Positions 53,782 through 62,967 of a DNA stretch of 64,000 nucleotides are shown one piece after another (position 1 is the stretch's first letter; each line of letters opens with the position of its first letter). The position numbers and the translations under genes were made by a program. A model generated the notes under the pieces. That model ran no database searches and was not told the origin of the DNA. It was given only the letters and a program-made list of their open reading frames with translations. The stretch is from CBFHSF01 sp965658445 (GTDB taxonomy: Bacteria; Bacteroidota; Bacteroidia; Flavobacteriales; Schleiferiaceae): positions 62,001-126,000 of the forward strand of contig CBFHSF010000003.1 of assembly GCA_965658445.1 (NCBI GenBank), given 5' to 3'.

Positions 53782-56700
53782 ATGAATAAGTACGCGGAGT
53801 ATTCCAAATTAGACTTAACCGCTGTTCAGCAGGGAATTTTAGAGTATTGGAAAGAAAACAAAACCTTCGAGAAGAGTATTGACACTCGCGAGGGCAACGA
53901 GCCTTTTGTCTTTTACGAGGGCCCCCCTTCGGCCAATGGATTGCCGGGGATTCACCACGTAATGTCCCGTACTATTAAGGATATCTTTTGTAGATACAAG
54001 ACTCAACAGGGTTTTCAGGTAAAGAGAAAGGCCGGATGGGATACACACGGTCTTCCCGTTGAATTGGGTGTTGAGAAAGAACTCGGCATTACCAAAGAAG
54101 ACATCGGCACAAAAATCACCGTAGAAGAGTACAACCAAGCGTGTAGAAAAGCAGTAATGCGCTATACGGATATTTGGAATAACCTCACCGAGCAGATGGG
54201 GTACTGGGTAGATATGTCCGATCCCTACATCACGTACAAAACCAAATACATTGAGTCCGTTTGGTGGTTGCTCAAGCAAATGGACAACAAGGATTTGTTG
54301 TACAAGGGATACACCATCCAACCCTATTCTCCAAAGGCCGGTACGGGACTGAGTAGCCACGAGCTCAACCAACCCGGAACGTACAAGCCCGTAAAGGACG
54401 CTACAGTTATCGCCATGTTCAAGGCCATAGCCTCTGACAAAACTCAATCACTTTGGGGAGATCAGGACGTGTCTTTCTTGGCATGGACGACCACTCCATG
54501 GACATTGCCCAGTAACACGGCGTTGACGGTTGGAGAAAAAATAAAATACAGTCTAATTCACACGGTAGACCGTTACTCAGGTAATGAAATCAAGGTGGTA
54601 TTGGCTTCTGACTTGGTGAAAAAATACTTTTCTGTAGATTTAGAAAACGCAGAAATTGCTCCTGTAAAGACCGGTGCCAAGAACCTTCCTTGGAAGCGTT
54701 TGGCTGAGTTTTCTGGAACAGACCTCGTGGGAATCTCTTACGAGCAATTGTTGCCATACGCACAACCCATGGAGGATGCAGACAAGGCATTTGTCGTTAT
54801 TCCCGGTGATTTTGTAACCACCGAAGATGGTACGGGAATCGTTCACACGGCACCCACTTTTGGTGCAGATGATGCGCGCGTTGCCGCAGCCGCCGGAGTG
54901 CCTCCCATGTTGGTAGAAGACGCTTCTGGTAATCCTGCTCCGTTGGTAGACCTTCAAGGTCGCTTTGTGGAACAGATGGGAGACCTCGCAGGCAGATACG
55001 TGAAAAACGAATACTACACAGACGGGGATGCCCCAGATAAGTCTGTTGATGTAGAAATCGTTATCAAGCTCAAAGAAGAGGGCAAGGCCTTCTTGAGCGA
55101 AAAATACGAACACAGCTACCCTCACTGTTGGAGAACGGACAAGCCCATATTATACTATCCATTGGATTCTTGGTTTATCCGAAGTACCGCCAAAAAAGAG
55201 GAGTTGATCAAACTCAACAAAACCATTCAGTGGAAGCCTGCAAGCACCGGAACAGGTCGCTTTGGCAACTGGTTGGAAAACCTAAACGATTGGAACCTTT
55301 CTCGCTCGCGTTTTTGGGGAATTCCATTGCCTATCTGGAGAAACGAAGAAGGCACCGAACAAAAGCTCATCGGTTCTATGGAAGAGCTCAAGGCTGAAAT
55401 TGAGAAATCCGTAGCCGCGGGTCATATGGAAGAAAATCCATTGGCTGACTTTGAGGTGGGCAATATGGACGAAGCCAACTACGATCAGGTAGACTTGCAC
55501 CGACCTTACGCCGATCGAATTGTTTTGGTCTCGGATTCTGGACAACCCATGAAGAGAGAGGCTGATTTGATTGACGTATGGTTTGACTCGGGTTCTATGC
55601 CGTATGCACAGTGGCATTACCCCTTCGAAAACAAGGAGCTCATCGACGAACAAAAATTCTACCCTGCGGACTTTATTGCTGAGGGAGTAGACCAAACTCG
55701 TGGATGGTTCTTTACCCTTCACGCCATTGGAACCATGGTATTTGATTCGGTAGCCTACAAAACGGTAATGTCTAATGGACTGGTTTTGGACAAGACGGGA
55801 CAGAAAATGTCTAAGCGCTTGGGCAATGCCGTGGAGCCCTTTGAGGCACTCTCTACTTACGGAGCGGATGCCATCCGTTGGTACATGTTGACCAATGCCC
55901 AGCCATGGGACAACCTAAAATTTGATTTGGACGGTGTTACAGAAGTTCAACGCAAGTTCTTCGGTACCCTTTACAATACGTATTCCTTCTTTGCGCTTTA
56001 CGCGAATGTGGACGGATTCACCTTTGCAGAAGATGAAATCCCCGTTGCGGATCGACCAGAAATTGATCGTTGGATTTTGTCGGAGCTCAACTCCCTCATT
56101 GCCGAAGTTCAGTTGGGAATGGATGCTTTTGAACCCACTCGTTCCTTTAGAGCTATCCAAGACTTTGTTACAGAATACTTGAGCAACTGGTATGTGAGAT
56201 TGTGTAGAAGACGATTCTGGAAAGGAAGCTACGAAGCCGATAAAATAGCGGCCTACCAAACGCTTTACACCTGTTTGGAAACGGTTGCAAAATTGGGAGC
56301 TCCCTTGGCGCCTTTCTTTATGGACAGATTGTATATGGATTTGAATTCCGTTTCAGGAAAAGAAGATTCAGGGTCGGTTCATATCAGCAAATTCCCGGTA
56401 TCCAATACTGACTACATTGATTCTGATTTGGAGGAGAGAATGGAAGCGGCACAACAGATGTCTTCTATGGTTCTCTCTTTGAGACAGCGCGAGAAAATTA
56501 AGGTGAGACAGCCCCTTCAAAAAATTTCAATCCCCGTGACTTCTCAACACCAGAAAGACATGTGGAATAATGTTCGCGATTTGGTTTTGGCCGAGGTGAA
56601 TGTAAAGGAGATGGAATTGGTAGAAGATGCTTCAGTGTTTAGCAAGAAAGCTAAGGCAGATTTCAAAAAGCTAGGTCCCAAATATGGAAAGATCATGAAG

Positions 56701-57168
56701 TTCTTGGCGGGAGCCATTGCTCAATTGAGCCAGGATGACATCATCGCCCTTGAGGCCAACGGAAGTCTTACGCTCAGCGTTCAAGATCAAGAAGTGGTAA
56801 TTACCACGGATGAAGTTGAGGTTATCACACAAGATATCCCTGGAATGCTCGTTCTTTCTGAAGGTGGATTTACCGTGGCCCTTGACGTTAGCATCTCTCC
56901 AGAATTGAGAACAGAAGGTCTTGCCAGAGAAATGGTGAACCGTCTACAAAACATGAGAAAAGACGCACAGTTAGAGGTAACCGACAGAATTGTGGTTACT
57001 TACAACGGTGACGAAGAAATAGCAAATGCCCTCAAGGTAAATGCGGAATACATCCAAATGGAAACCCTTGCTGACGAGCTGGTTTTTGACACTCAATTAA
57101 CGGGTGCAGAATCTTTGAGCTTTGACGGAGTAACCGTAAACGTTAAGGTGGAGAAAACCCAAAATTAA
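53782..57168 (+). CDS. ileS: isoleucyl-tRNA synthetase
   Basis: A 1128-residue class I aminoacyl-tRNA synthetase. The HIGH position reads GIHH in PPSANGLPGIHHVMSR and KMSKS reads KMSKR in DKTGQKMSKRLGN. The CP1 editing domain (about residues 200-390; SFLAWTTTPWTLPSNTALTV, GTGIVHTAPTFGADD) is present. The long C-terminal region and GIHH variant match the eukaryote-like form common in Bacteroidota, which in some species is less sensitive to mupirocin. Followed by the DksA-like gene on the same strand. Confidence 0.95.
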   Translation: MNKYAEYSKLDLTAVQQGILEYWKENKTFEKSIDTREGNEPFVFYEGPPSANGLPGIHHVMSRTIKDIFCRYKTQQGFQVKRKAGWDTHGLPVELGVEKELGITKEDIGTKITVEEYNQACRKAVMRYTDIWNNLTEQMGYWVDMSDPYITYKTKYIESVWWLLKQMDNKDLLYKGYTIQPYSPKAGTGLSSHELNQPGTYKPVKDATVIAMFKAIASDKTQSLWGDQDVSFLAWTTTPWTLPSNTALTVGEKIKYSLIHTVDRYSGNEIKVVLASDLVKKYFSVDLENAEIAPVKTGAKNLPWKRLAEFSGTDLVGISYEQLLPYAQPMEDADKAFVVIPGDFVTTEDGTGIVHTAPTFGADDARVAAAAGVPPMLVEDASGNPAPLVDLQGRFVEQMGDLAGRYVKNEYYTDGDAPDKSVDVEIVIKLKEEGKAFLSEKYEHSYPHCWRTDKPILYYPLDSWFIRSTAKKEELIKLNKTIQWKPASTGTGRFGNWLENLNDWNLSRSRFWGIPLPIWRNEEGTEQKLIGSMEELKAEIEKSVAAGHMEENPLADFEVGNMDEANYDQVDLHRPYADRIVLVSDSGQPMKREADLIDVWFDSGSMPYAQWHYPFENKELIDEQKFYPADFIAEGVDQTRGWFFTLHAIGTMVFDSVAYKTVMSNGLVLDKTGQKMSKRLGNAVEPFEALSTYGADAIRWYMLTNAQPWDNLKFDLDGVTEVQRKFFGTLYNTYSFFALYANVDGFTFAEDEIPVADRPEIDRWILSELNSLIAEVQLGMDAFEPTRSFRAIQDFVTEYLSNWYVRLCRRRFWKGSYEADKIAAYQTLYTCLETVAKLGAPLAPFFMDRLYMDLNSVSGKEDSGSVHISKFPVSNTDYIDSDLEERMEAAQQMSSMVLSLRQREKIKVRQPLQKISIPVTSQHQKDMWNNVRDLVLAEVNVKEMELVEDASVFSKKAKADFKKLGPKYGKIMKFLAGAIAQLSQDDIIALEANGSLTLSVQDQEVVITTDEVEVITQDIPGMLVLSEGGFTVALDVSISPELRTEGLAREMVNRLQNMRKDAQLEVTDRIVVTYNGDEEIANALKVNAEYIQMETLADELVFDTQLTGAESLSFDGVTVNVKVEKTQN

Positions 57169-57190
57169 CGTTAGAATTGTCAGGATTTCG

Positions 57191-57219
57191 TTGATATTTG
57201 AGCAGGATTTTTATATTCG
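57191..57219 (+). promoter_or_regulatory. probable promoter for the DksA-like gene
   Basis: TTG at 57191-57193, 18-nt spacer, TATATTCG at 57212-57219, a near match to TAnnTTTG, 30 nt before the ATG at 57250. Confidence 0.5.
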
Positions 57220-57249
57220 CACTTTCCGTATTGTTAAAAATACACAACC

Positions 57250-57627
57250 ATGAGCCAAGACAAAAAGAGATATAGCGATAGTGAATTAGAAGAATTCAGA
57301 GGTTTAATCAACGAGAAGATTGCCAAAGCTGAGCACGATCTAGAGCTATTGAAAGAAAACTTTGCCAACGACAAAAACAACGGAACGGACGACACCGCCC
57401 CTACCTTTAAGTCTTTTGAAGAAGGTTCTGACACCATGAGCAAAGAAGCCAACTCCCAGTTGGCTGCACGCCAAGAGAAGTTTATTCGAGACCTAAAGGC
57501 CGCGTTGGTGAGAATTGAAAACAAAACCTACGGCGTTTGTCGCGTTACGGGAAATCTCATCAACAAGGAGAGATTGAAATTGGTTCCTCACGCTACGTTG
57601 AGCATGGAGGCCAAAAGAAAGCAGTAA
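57250..57627 (+). CDS. TraR/DksA family regulator with degenerate zinc finger
   Basis: A 125-residue DksA-type protein. N-terminal coiled coil (YSDSELEEFRGLINEKIAKA), then DTMSKEANSQLAARQEKFIR and YGVCRVTGNLINKERLKLVP. The four zinc-binding cysteines of classic DksA are reduced to one, as in the usual Bacteroidota subfamily. It may bind RNA polymerase secondary channel without zinc. lspA starts immediately after its stop. Confidence 0.88.
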   Translation: MSQDKKRYSDSELEEFRGLINEKIAKAEHDLELLKENFANDKNNGTDDTAPTFKSFEEGSDTMSKEANSQLAARQEKFIRDLKAALVRIENKTYGVCRVTGNLINKERLKLVPHATLSMEAKRKQ

Positions 57628-58254
57628 GTGAAAAAAGCCCTACTCATTGTAGCCTCGGTTCTCTTGATAGACCAGGCCCTTAAAATTTGGGTCAAACTCA
57701 ATATGTCCGTCGGTGAGAACATCATCTTTACCGATTGGTTTCGACTTCACTTTACAGAAAATCCCGGAATGGCCTTTGGCCTAGAATGGGGAGGCGTGGC
57801 AGGAAAACTTGCCCTCAGTCTCTTTCGTTTGGGTGCTATCATTGGAATTTTTTACTGGCTAAAATCGCTACTTCGCAAGGGCATACCCACATTGGGTATT
57901 GTAGCCGTTTCATTGATTTTGGCAGGAGCCATTGGAAACCTGCTGGACTCCGCATTTTACGGTTTGCTGTTTGACAAGGGCTTGTCTTTTGATGAGGCGG
58001 TTGGATCGTATGTGTCTTACAGCGGTTTGGCTCAACTCAACGGTGAAGGGTATGCTAATTTCTTGACGGGCTCTGTAGTTGACATGTTGTACTTTCCTTT
58101 GTACGAAGGATACCTTCCCGATTGGATTCCCTTTAAAGGAGGAGATTACTTTGTATTTTTCCGACCCATATTTAACCTAGCGGACGCCTCCATTTCTGTA
58201 GGAGTAGGTCTACTCATTCTCTTCCAGAAAAAGGCCTTTCCCAAAGAACAATAA
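57628..58254 (+). CDS. lspA: lipoprotein signal peptidase (type II)
   Basis: A 208-residue inner membrane aspartyl protease that cleaves prolipoproteins before the lipid-modified Cys. Start GTG 57628. Catalytic Asp residues are in AIGNLLDSAF and FNLADASISVG; NPGMAFG is the conserved first loop. A longer periplasmic insertion (DKGLSFDEAVGSYVSYSG) separates the two halves, as in other Bacteroidota. It would process the many lipoproteins of this window. Confidence 0.94.
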   Translation: MKKALLIVASVLLIDQALKIWVKLNMSVGENIIFTDWFRLHFTENPGMAFGLEWGGVAGKLALSLFRLGAIIGIFYWLKSLLRKGIPTLGIVAVSLILAGAIGNLLDSAFYGLLFDKGLSFDEAVGSYVSYSGLAQLNGEGYANFLTGSVVDMLYFPLYEGYLPDWIPFKGGDYFVFFRPIFNLADASISVGVGLLILFQKKAFPKEQ

Positions 58255-58292
58255 AGGTCTTTGCACCGTATATTTACAAAAACATTTTAGCG

Positions 58293-59981
58293 ATGCGCAA
58301 AATACTCGTTTTGGGTTTCACCCTTTGTATGGTAATGGCTTATGGCCAGAAGGAAAACTTGGTTCCCAATGAAACCTTTAACATTTCACAAGTTAAACAG
58401 GATCTTTCTTACTTGGCCTCAGATGAGTTGATGGGAAGGTTTCCAGGAACCGATGGAGAAAGACTCGCTGCAGCCTACATAGAAAAACAATTTAGAAGCT
58501 TGGGTTTGATTCCCCTTGGAACGGAGGAATACAAGCAGCCCTTTTCTATGTACATTGACGCGGAGGTAGATGAAAACAACTATGTCATTTACAAGAAAGA
58601 TACCTTGAGCTACCCTCATGAATTGTACCCCATAAAATACTCTGGTAACGGCACCGCTACCGGAAAAACGATGTTCCTCAACTACGCTATTTCTGCTCCT
58701 AAGTTGGAGTACGATGACTTAGCCGGTTTGGATACAGGGGATTTGGAAGGCCGCATTGCCGTTATGGACCTCAGCTCTCCAGATGGAATTCATCCGCATT
58801 CAAAATATGTTGAGTACTATTCTTTGGAAGGCCGTCTTAAGCATTTGGTTGCGTTGGGTGCGGAGGGAATTATTGTTATTAATGCCGGTCAAATGGCCAA
58901 TGATGCCCAACCTCGCTTTGAGAGAATTTACTCTGTTGGCGTTCCCGTTTTGTTTGTTGGAGACGATGAGTGGGCGGAAACTCTGAGCTCTAGAAAGAGA
59001 AAGGTTACCATTTCTGCATCTGCTCATGAAAAGCAAATCCAGGCGACCAACGTGGTGGGATTCCTCAACCGTGGAAAAGAAAAAACCGTTGTTATTGGCG
59101 CTCATTACGATCACTTGGGAATGGGAACTTCCAGCTCTTTGTACCGTGGAGAACCACAAATTCACAATGGTGCTGATGACAATGCCAGTGGCTCTGCTGG
59201 GCTTTTGGCTTTGGCGAGGTACCTCAGCAAGAACGCTGATAACTACTCCACCAACTTTTTGTTTATCGCCTTTTCTGGAGAAGAAGAAGGTCTATTGGGA
59301 TCGAGCTATTGGACGCAAAACCCTACGTTGCCAACTGATAAACTAAAGTACATGCTGAACATGGATATGATTGGTCGTTTGGATGTTGAGGAGCCTACCT
59401 TGGAAATCAACGGCGTGGGAACCTCACCAATTTGGAACCAACAAATGCGAAATCTTCCTAACATGGGAATGAAAATTCGCACGACAGAATCTGGAATTGG
59501 ACCTTCCGATCAGACTTCTTTCTACCACATTAAAGTTCCGGCAATTCACTTTTTTACAGGAACGCATAGCGATTACCACAAGCCGTCGGACGACGCTCGT
59601 AAAATCAATTTTAAGGGAGAAGTCATGGTGTTGACCTACATGGTTTCGGTAATAAATGCCGTAGATAGCATTCAAGAAATGCCCTTTACCAAAACGGTGA
59701 ATAGCGACGCCAGAAAGGCTCCTAGATTTTCAGTTACTCTCGGAGTTATTCCCGATTACGCCTTTGATGGCAAGGGGATGAAAATTAACGGAGTAACCGA
59801 AGGCAAGCCCGCTGCCAATGCGGGTCTTCAAGAAGGAGATGTCGTAACGCAAATTGGAAAGTTCTCCATTGTGGACATGTATTCTTATATGGATGCTCTG
59901 GCCGCTTTCCAAAAGGGTGACCAAACAAAAGTTACCTACCTTAGGGACGGAAAAGAGATAACTGCTGACTTACAATTTTAA
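58293..59981 (+). CDS. M28 family metallopeptidase with C-terminal PDZ
   Basis: A 562-residue exported aminopeptidase. Signal peptide (ILVLGFTLCMVMAYGQ), a PA-type insert, then the M28 zinc core: GAHYDHLGMG, NGADDNASGSAGLL, AFSGEEEGLLGS, NMDMIGR and FTGTHSDYHKPSDD, giving all metal ligands and the catalytic Glu. A PDZ domain ends the protein (about 470-560; GKPAANAGLQEGDVVTQIG). Typical of Bacteroidota periplasmic or surface peptidases. Confidence 0.93.
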   Translation: MRKILVLGFTLCMVMAYGQKENLVPNETFNISQVKQDLSYLASDELMGRFPGTDGERLAAAYIEKQFRSLGLIPLGTEEYKQPFSMYIDAEVDENNYVIYKKDTLSYPHELYPIKYSGNGTATGKTMFLNYAISAPKLEYDDLAGLDTGDLEGRIAVMDLSSPDGIHPHSKYVEYYSLEGRLKHLVALGAEGIIVINAGQMANDAQPRFERIYSVGVPVLFVGDDEWAETLSSRKRKVTISASAHEKQIQATNVVGFLNRGKEKTVVIGAHYDHLGMGTSSSLYRGEPQIHNGADDNASGSAGLLALARYLSKNADNYSTNFLFIAFSGEEEGLLGSSYWTQNPTLPTDKLKYMLNMDMIGRLDVEEPTLEINGVGTSPIWNQQMRNLPNMGMKIRTTESGIGPSDQTSFYHIKVPAIHFFTGTHSDYHKPSDDARKINFKGEVMVLTYMVSVINAVDSIQEMPFTKTVNSDARKAPRFSVTLGVIPDYAFDGKGMKINGVTEGKPAANAGLQEGDVVTQIGKFSIVDMYSYMDALAAFQKGDQTKVTYLRDGKEITADLQF

Positions 59982-59983
59982 CC

Positions 59984-60997
59984 ATGACACCTACCAAACC
60001 TCACCATGACGGCCCATCCATTGCAGTAATTGGAGGGGGAAGTTGGGCTACCGCCCTGGTTAAAATACTATCGGAAAACAGTGATTACGTGGGCTGGTGG
60101 GTCCGTGGAGAAAGCGATGTCATGCACATCAAGCGCTACCACCACAACCCCAAGTATTTGAGTTCTGTGGAATTGTCTACCGAAAAATTGGACGTCTCCA
60201 ATGACCTCAACCACATTGTTGAAGAAGCGGATTATTTAATTTTTGCCGTTCCTTCTGCCTTCCTTAAAAACGCCTTGTCCACCTTGACCGTGTCGTTGGA
60301 AGACAAAAAGATATTTTCTGCCATCAAGGGAATAGTCCCTGACGAAAACGAAATTGTTGGGGAGTTCTTCAACAAACACTACAACGTTCCCATAGAGAAC
60401 ATTGGTGTAATCATGGGGCCTTGTCACGCAGAAGAAGTGGCTCTCGAGAGGCTCTCGTACCTCACCGTGGCATGTCAAGTAGAGCCCACGGCAAAATGGG
60501 TTGCTGACAAACTAGCTTGTGATTATATCTTGACCAAAACCTCCGATGACATTTACGGAACGGAGTACGCTGCCGTCTTAAAAAACATCTATTCTTTGGC
60601 AGCCGGAATCTGCCACGGTTTGGGTTATGGAGACAATTTTCAGGCGGTATTGATTTCTAACGCTTTGCGCGAAATGAAGCGATTTATCAAAGCGGTTCAC
60701 CCCATCAAAAGGGATATTGCGGGTTCTGCCTATCTGGGAGACTTACTAGTGACGGCCTATTCTCAGTTTAGTCGCAATCGCATGTTCGGAACCATGATAG
60801 GAAAGGGGTACACCATACGCTCTGCCCAATTAGAGATGAACATGGTGGCCGAGGGATACTACGCCTCTAAATTGATCAAAGAAGTCAAGGGAGAGCACGA
60901 AATCAAGATGCCCATCTGCAATGCGGTCTACAAAATCTTGTACGAAGACAAGAACCCCAAAAAGGTGATGGGTAAATTGGCTACTAAGCTGTTTTAA
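59984..60997 (+). CDS. gpsA: glycerol-3-phosphate dehydrogenase [NAD(P)+]
   Basis: A 337-residue enzyme reducing dihydroxyacetone phosphate to sn-glycerol-3-phosphate for phospholipid synthesis. N-terminal nucleotide fold IAVIGGGSWATALVKIL; IFAVPSAFLKNAL; the catalytic Lys region EYAAVLKNIYSLAAGICHGL; and AGSAYLGDLLVTAYSQFSRN. Starts two bases after the M28 stop. Convergent with the Crp-like gene. Confidence 0.94.
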   Translation: MTPTKPHHDGPSIAVIGGGSWATALVKILSENSDYVGWWVRGESDVMHIKRYHHNPKYLSSVELSTEKLDVSNDLNHIVEEADYLIFAVPSAFLKNALSTLTVSLEDKKIFSAIKGIVPDENEIVGEFFNKHYNVPIENIGVIMGPCHAEEVALERLSYLTVACQVEPTAKWVADKLACDYILTKTSDDIYGTEYAAVLKNIYSLAAGICHGLGYGDNFQAVLISNALREMKRFIKAVHPIKRDIAGSAYLGDLLVTAYSQFSRNRMFGTMIGKGYTIRSAQLEMNMVAEGYYASKLIKEVKGEHEIKMPICNAVYKILYEDKNPKKVMGKLATKLF

Positions 60998-61000
60998 AAC

Positions 61001-61570
61001 TTAAGCCGCAGAAATTTCCAAGTATTCTTCTTTAGAAATCCCCATAAAACTCGCCAGAATATGTGGTGGGATTCTCTCTATGAGTTCCGGTCGGAATTGA
61101 GCAATTTCGCGGTAACGCTCTTGTGGATCAAATTTTAAAAATGCCTTGAGACGTCTTTTGGCTTGGAGGTATCTCTCTTCGGCCACCTTTCTTTGAAGGG
61201 TGTTCCAAGCCGGAAGGTTTTCGTCCAAAGAATGCATGTCTTCAATGTCCACAGCAAAACCCTTAACCGGCTCAATGGTTTCTACATATCCCTCGCAAGG
61301 GGTCTGATTTAAGAAACTATCATAGGCCCCTGCAAACAACCCTTCCAAAAAGATAAAGAGCGTTTTTTCTTCAGGTTGATCGTGGTAGAGACGCATGGAC
61401 CCAGAAGAGATGAAGTACACCTTTTGGGCAACTTCTCCCGGGCTTATCAATTGAATTCCTGCCTCAAATTCTACGTATTCAAAACGAGATTTGATGAGGT
61501 CAATATCTGTTTCGGTAAGTTTAACTTTGGAATTAATGGTAGAGAACAGAACCTTGTAGGCTTCTTCCAT
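61001..61570 (-). CDS. Crp/Fnr family protein with altered recognition helix
   Basis: A 189-residue protein with an N-terminal cyclic-nucleotide-binding fold (YVEFEAGIQLISPGEVAQKV, FISSGSMRLYHDQPEEKTLF) and a C-terminal winged-helix region ending PPHILASFMGISKEEYLEIS. In related regulators that final helix reads like GISPEYLSRIRKK, rich in Arg and Lys; here it is acidic and ends in SAA. DNA binding by this protein is therefore doubtful, although the fold assignment is good. Confidence 0.85.
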   Translation of the reverse strand: MEEAYKVLFSTINSKVKLTETDIDLIKSRFEYVEFEAGIQLISPGEVAQKVYFISSGSMRLYHDQPEEKTLFIFLEGLFAGAYDSFLNQTPCEGYVETIEPVKGFAVDIEDMHSLDENLPAWNTLQRKVAEERYLQAKRRLKAFLKFDPQERYREIAQFRPELIERIPPHILASFMGISKEEYLEISAA

Positions 61571-61584
61571 GCGATAAATTTTGA

Positions 61585-61592
61585 CAAAGATA
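61585..61592 (-). promoter_or_regulatory. possible -7 box for the Crp-like gene
   Basis: On the minus strand TATCTTTG fits TAnnTTTG, 15 nt before the start at 61570. No clear -33 TTG was seen. Confidence 0.4.
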
Positions 61593-61636
61593 CGGTTTGA
61601 GTTCCCATTTAGAAAAAGTGGATACCCCAGAAAGTG

Positions 61637-61660
61637 AAAAAACGGCCGAAGCCGTTTTTT
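61637..61660. terminator. palindromic terminator after the Trp/Glu-rich gene
   Basis: AAAAAACGGC (61637-61646), CGAA loop, GCCGTTTTTT (61651-61660): a perfect 10-bp stem whose own A and T runs give a U-tract on either strand. It ends the gene at 61688-62899 on the minus strand. Confidence 0.85.
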
Positions 61661-61687
61661 GCATTTATGGATGGATTTTTTCGAGAG

Positions 61688-62899
61688 CTACCAGCTAAAC
61701 CCGAGGGTTACAGAAGCCACGTGATAATCCGGGCCCTTGCCGTCTTTAAACATGGCGTTTAAATCGTACTTGGCCGTAAGCTTAAAGTTTGAATATCCAA
61801 CCTGACCAATCAGCCCGTATCGGAAGGCGGGCATGAAGAATTGGTTGTAGGTGTATTGAGAGGAACGATCGTTAAAGAGGTCATCGTATTCAATGTTTCT
61901 GCGAGAGTAAAACTTCACACCTCCGTAGCCACCAACGCCCAACGTAAAGCTGTTGTCCATTCCTCTTTCCGAGGCATCGTACTGAAACATTACCGGAATG
62001 TCCATGTACCAGAGAGACACTCTAGATCTCGCTACGTTGAGGCTGGTTCCATTTTCGCCAAAGTTAATCATCCCCGTGGCGGTGTCTTTGTACATGATGT
62101 TCTTTCCTTTGAGCGTAAACCAGTTCCAGTTAAAGGCCAAGCCGTACTTCACATAAAACTTGCTGTTCTCACCCGCAATTCTAGACTTTCCTCCAAAACC
62201 AATTTCAAAATTAGAAGACTTCCAAGTCTCTTGTTCTGCGGGCTCGTCAAAGATGAGGCCACCGCCGCCTTCTACCATTTGAGAAAGTCCCAAATGGATG
62301 TCAAAGGTACCCTTGGTCATTTGACGGTGACGACGCTTATGCTTCTTTTTGGTAGTGCGAATAATGATTTCTTCATTGGGTTCTGCAGTTACCGGAGGCA
62401 ATGCCGGCATGGGTGGCATTGGCGGCATAGAACCTACGTCCTTTCCAGCTTCACGGTCTTCTTCCCATTTTTCGGCTTCGCGTTCCCATTGCTCGGCCCA
62501 CTCTTCCCATTGTTCTCCGTAGTTCTCACCCCATTCTTCCCAGGTAGACTCATAGCTTTCTCCCCAATCTTCCCATCGGTCTTCAAACTCTTCCATTCTG
62601 TCCTCCATTTCCTCAGAGGCTTCTTCTATGGCCTCCTCAGCTTCTTCGCTGGTCATTTCGCCGTTGGCTCTTTGGGTCTCAATTTCTGTAATGCGTCTTT
62701 GGTAATCGGCAATGATAATCGCAGTTTCTCTATTGATCTCAGCAATCATTTTGTTGAGGTCAATTTCAGAAAGTTCGCCAACGTTGTCGGAGAGGATGAT
62801 AACCTCGGACCCATTTACATTCATGCGAATGGTGTCTTTTTGGGCCCAGGTGGTCAATCCCAGGGACAAGGCTAGTACGGTGGTAATAAATCTCTTCAT
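61688..62899 (-). CDS. outer membrane beta-barrel protein with Trp/Glu-rich repeat
   Basis: A 403-residue protein from ATG 62899 (MKRFITTVLALSLGLTTWAQ signal). An N-terminal helical region (about 30-90) leads to a Trp/Glu-rich repeat of 7-8-residue units (about residues 100-155; units such as WEDWGESYEST, WEEWGENYGEQ and WEEWAEQWERE), then a Pro-rich linker (PPMPPMPALPP), a basic segment (KKKHKRRHR) and a C-terminal beta-barrel of about 200 residues ending FSW. The combination of acidic Trp repeat and outer membrane barrel is unusual. It follows the sigma and anti-sigma-like genes on the same strand. Confidence 0.75.
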   Translation of the reverse strand: MKRFITTVLALSLGLTTWAQKDTIRMNVNGSEVIILSDNVGELSEIDLNKMIAEINRETAIIIADYQRRITEIETQRANGEMTSEEAEEAIEEASEEMEDRMEEFEDRWEDWGESYESTWEEWGENYGEQWEEWAEQWEREAEKWEEDREAGKDVGSMPPMPPMPALPPVTAEPNEEIIIRTTKKKHKRRHRQMTKGTFDIHLGLSQMVEGGGGLIFDEPAEQETWKSSNFEIGFGGKSRIAGENSKFYVKYGLAFNWNWFTLKGKNIMYKDTATGMINFGENGTSLNVARSRVSLWYMDIPVMFQYDASERGMDNSFTLGVGGYGGVKFYSRRNIEYDDLFNDRSSQYTYNQFFMPAFRYGLIGQVGYSNFKLTAKYDLNAMFKDGKGPDYHVASVTLGFSW

Positions 62900-62967
62900 G
62901 TTACTTTTTGTTGTGTGCATAAGCACTATGTGAAGTCAGTGTAGCAGTCGTTAATTTTTATGTTTAA

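Noticed and set aside
57250..57627. DksA-like protein with missing zinc cysteines as a broken gene
   Set aside because: Loss of cysteines is usual in the Bacteroidota subfamily and the frame is intact, so it is not treated as decay.
61841..62875. A 344-codon open frame on the plus strand
   Set aside because: It is antisense to the Trp/Glu-repeat gene; its length follows from that gene's codon bias, and it has no recognisable domain or start context.
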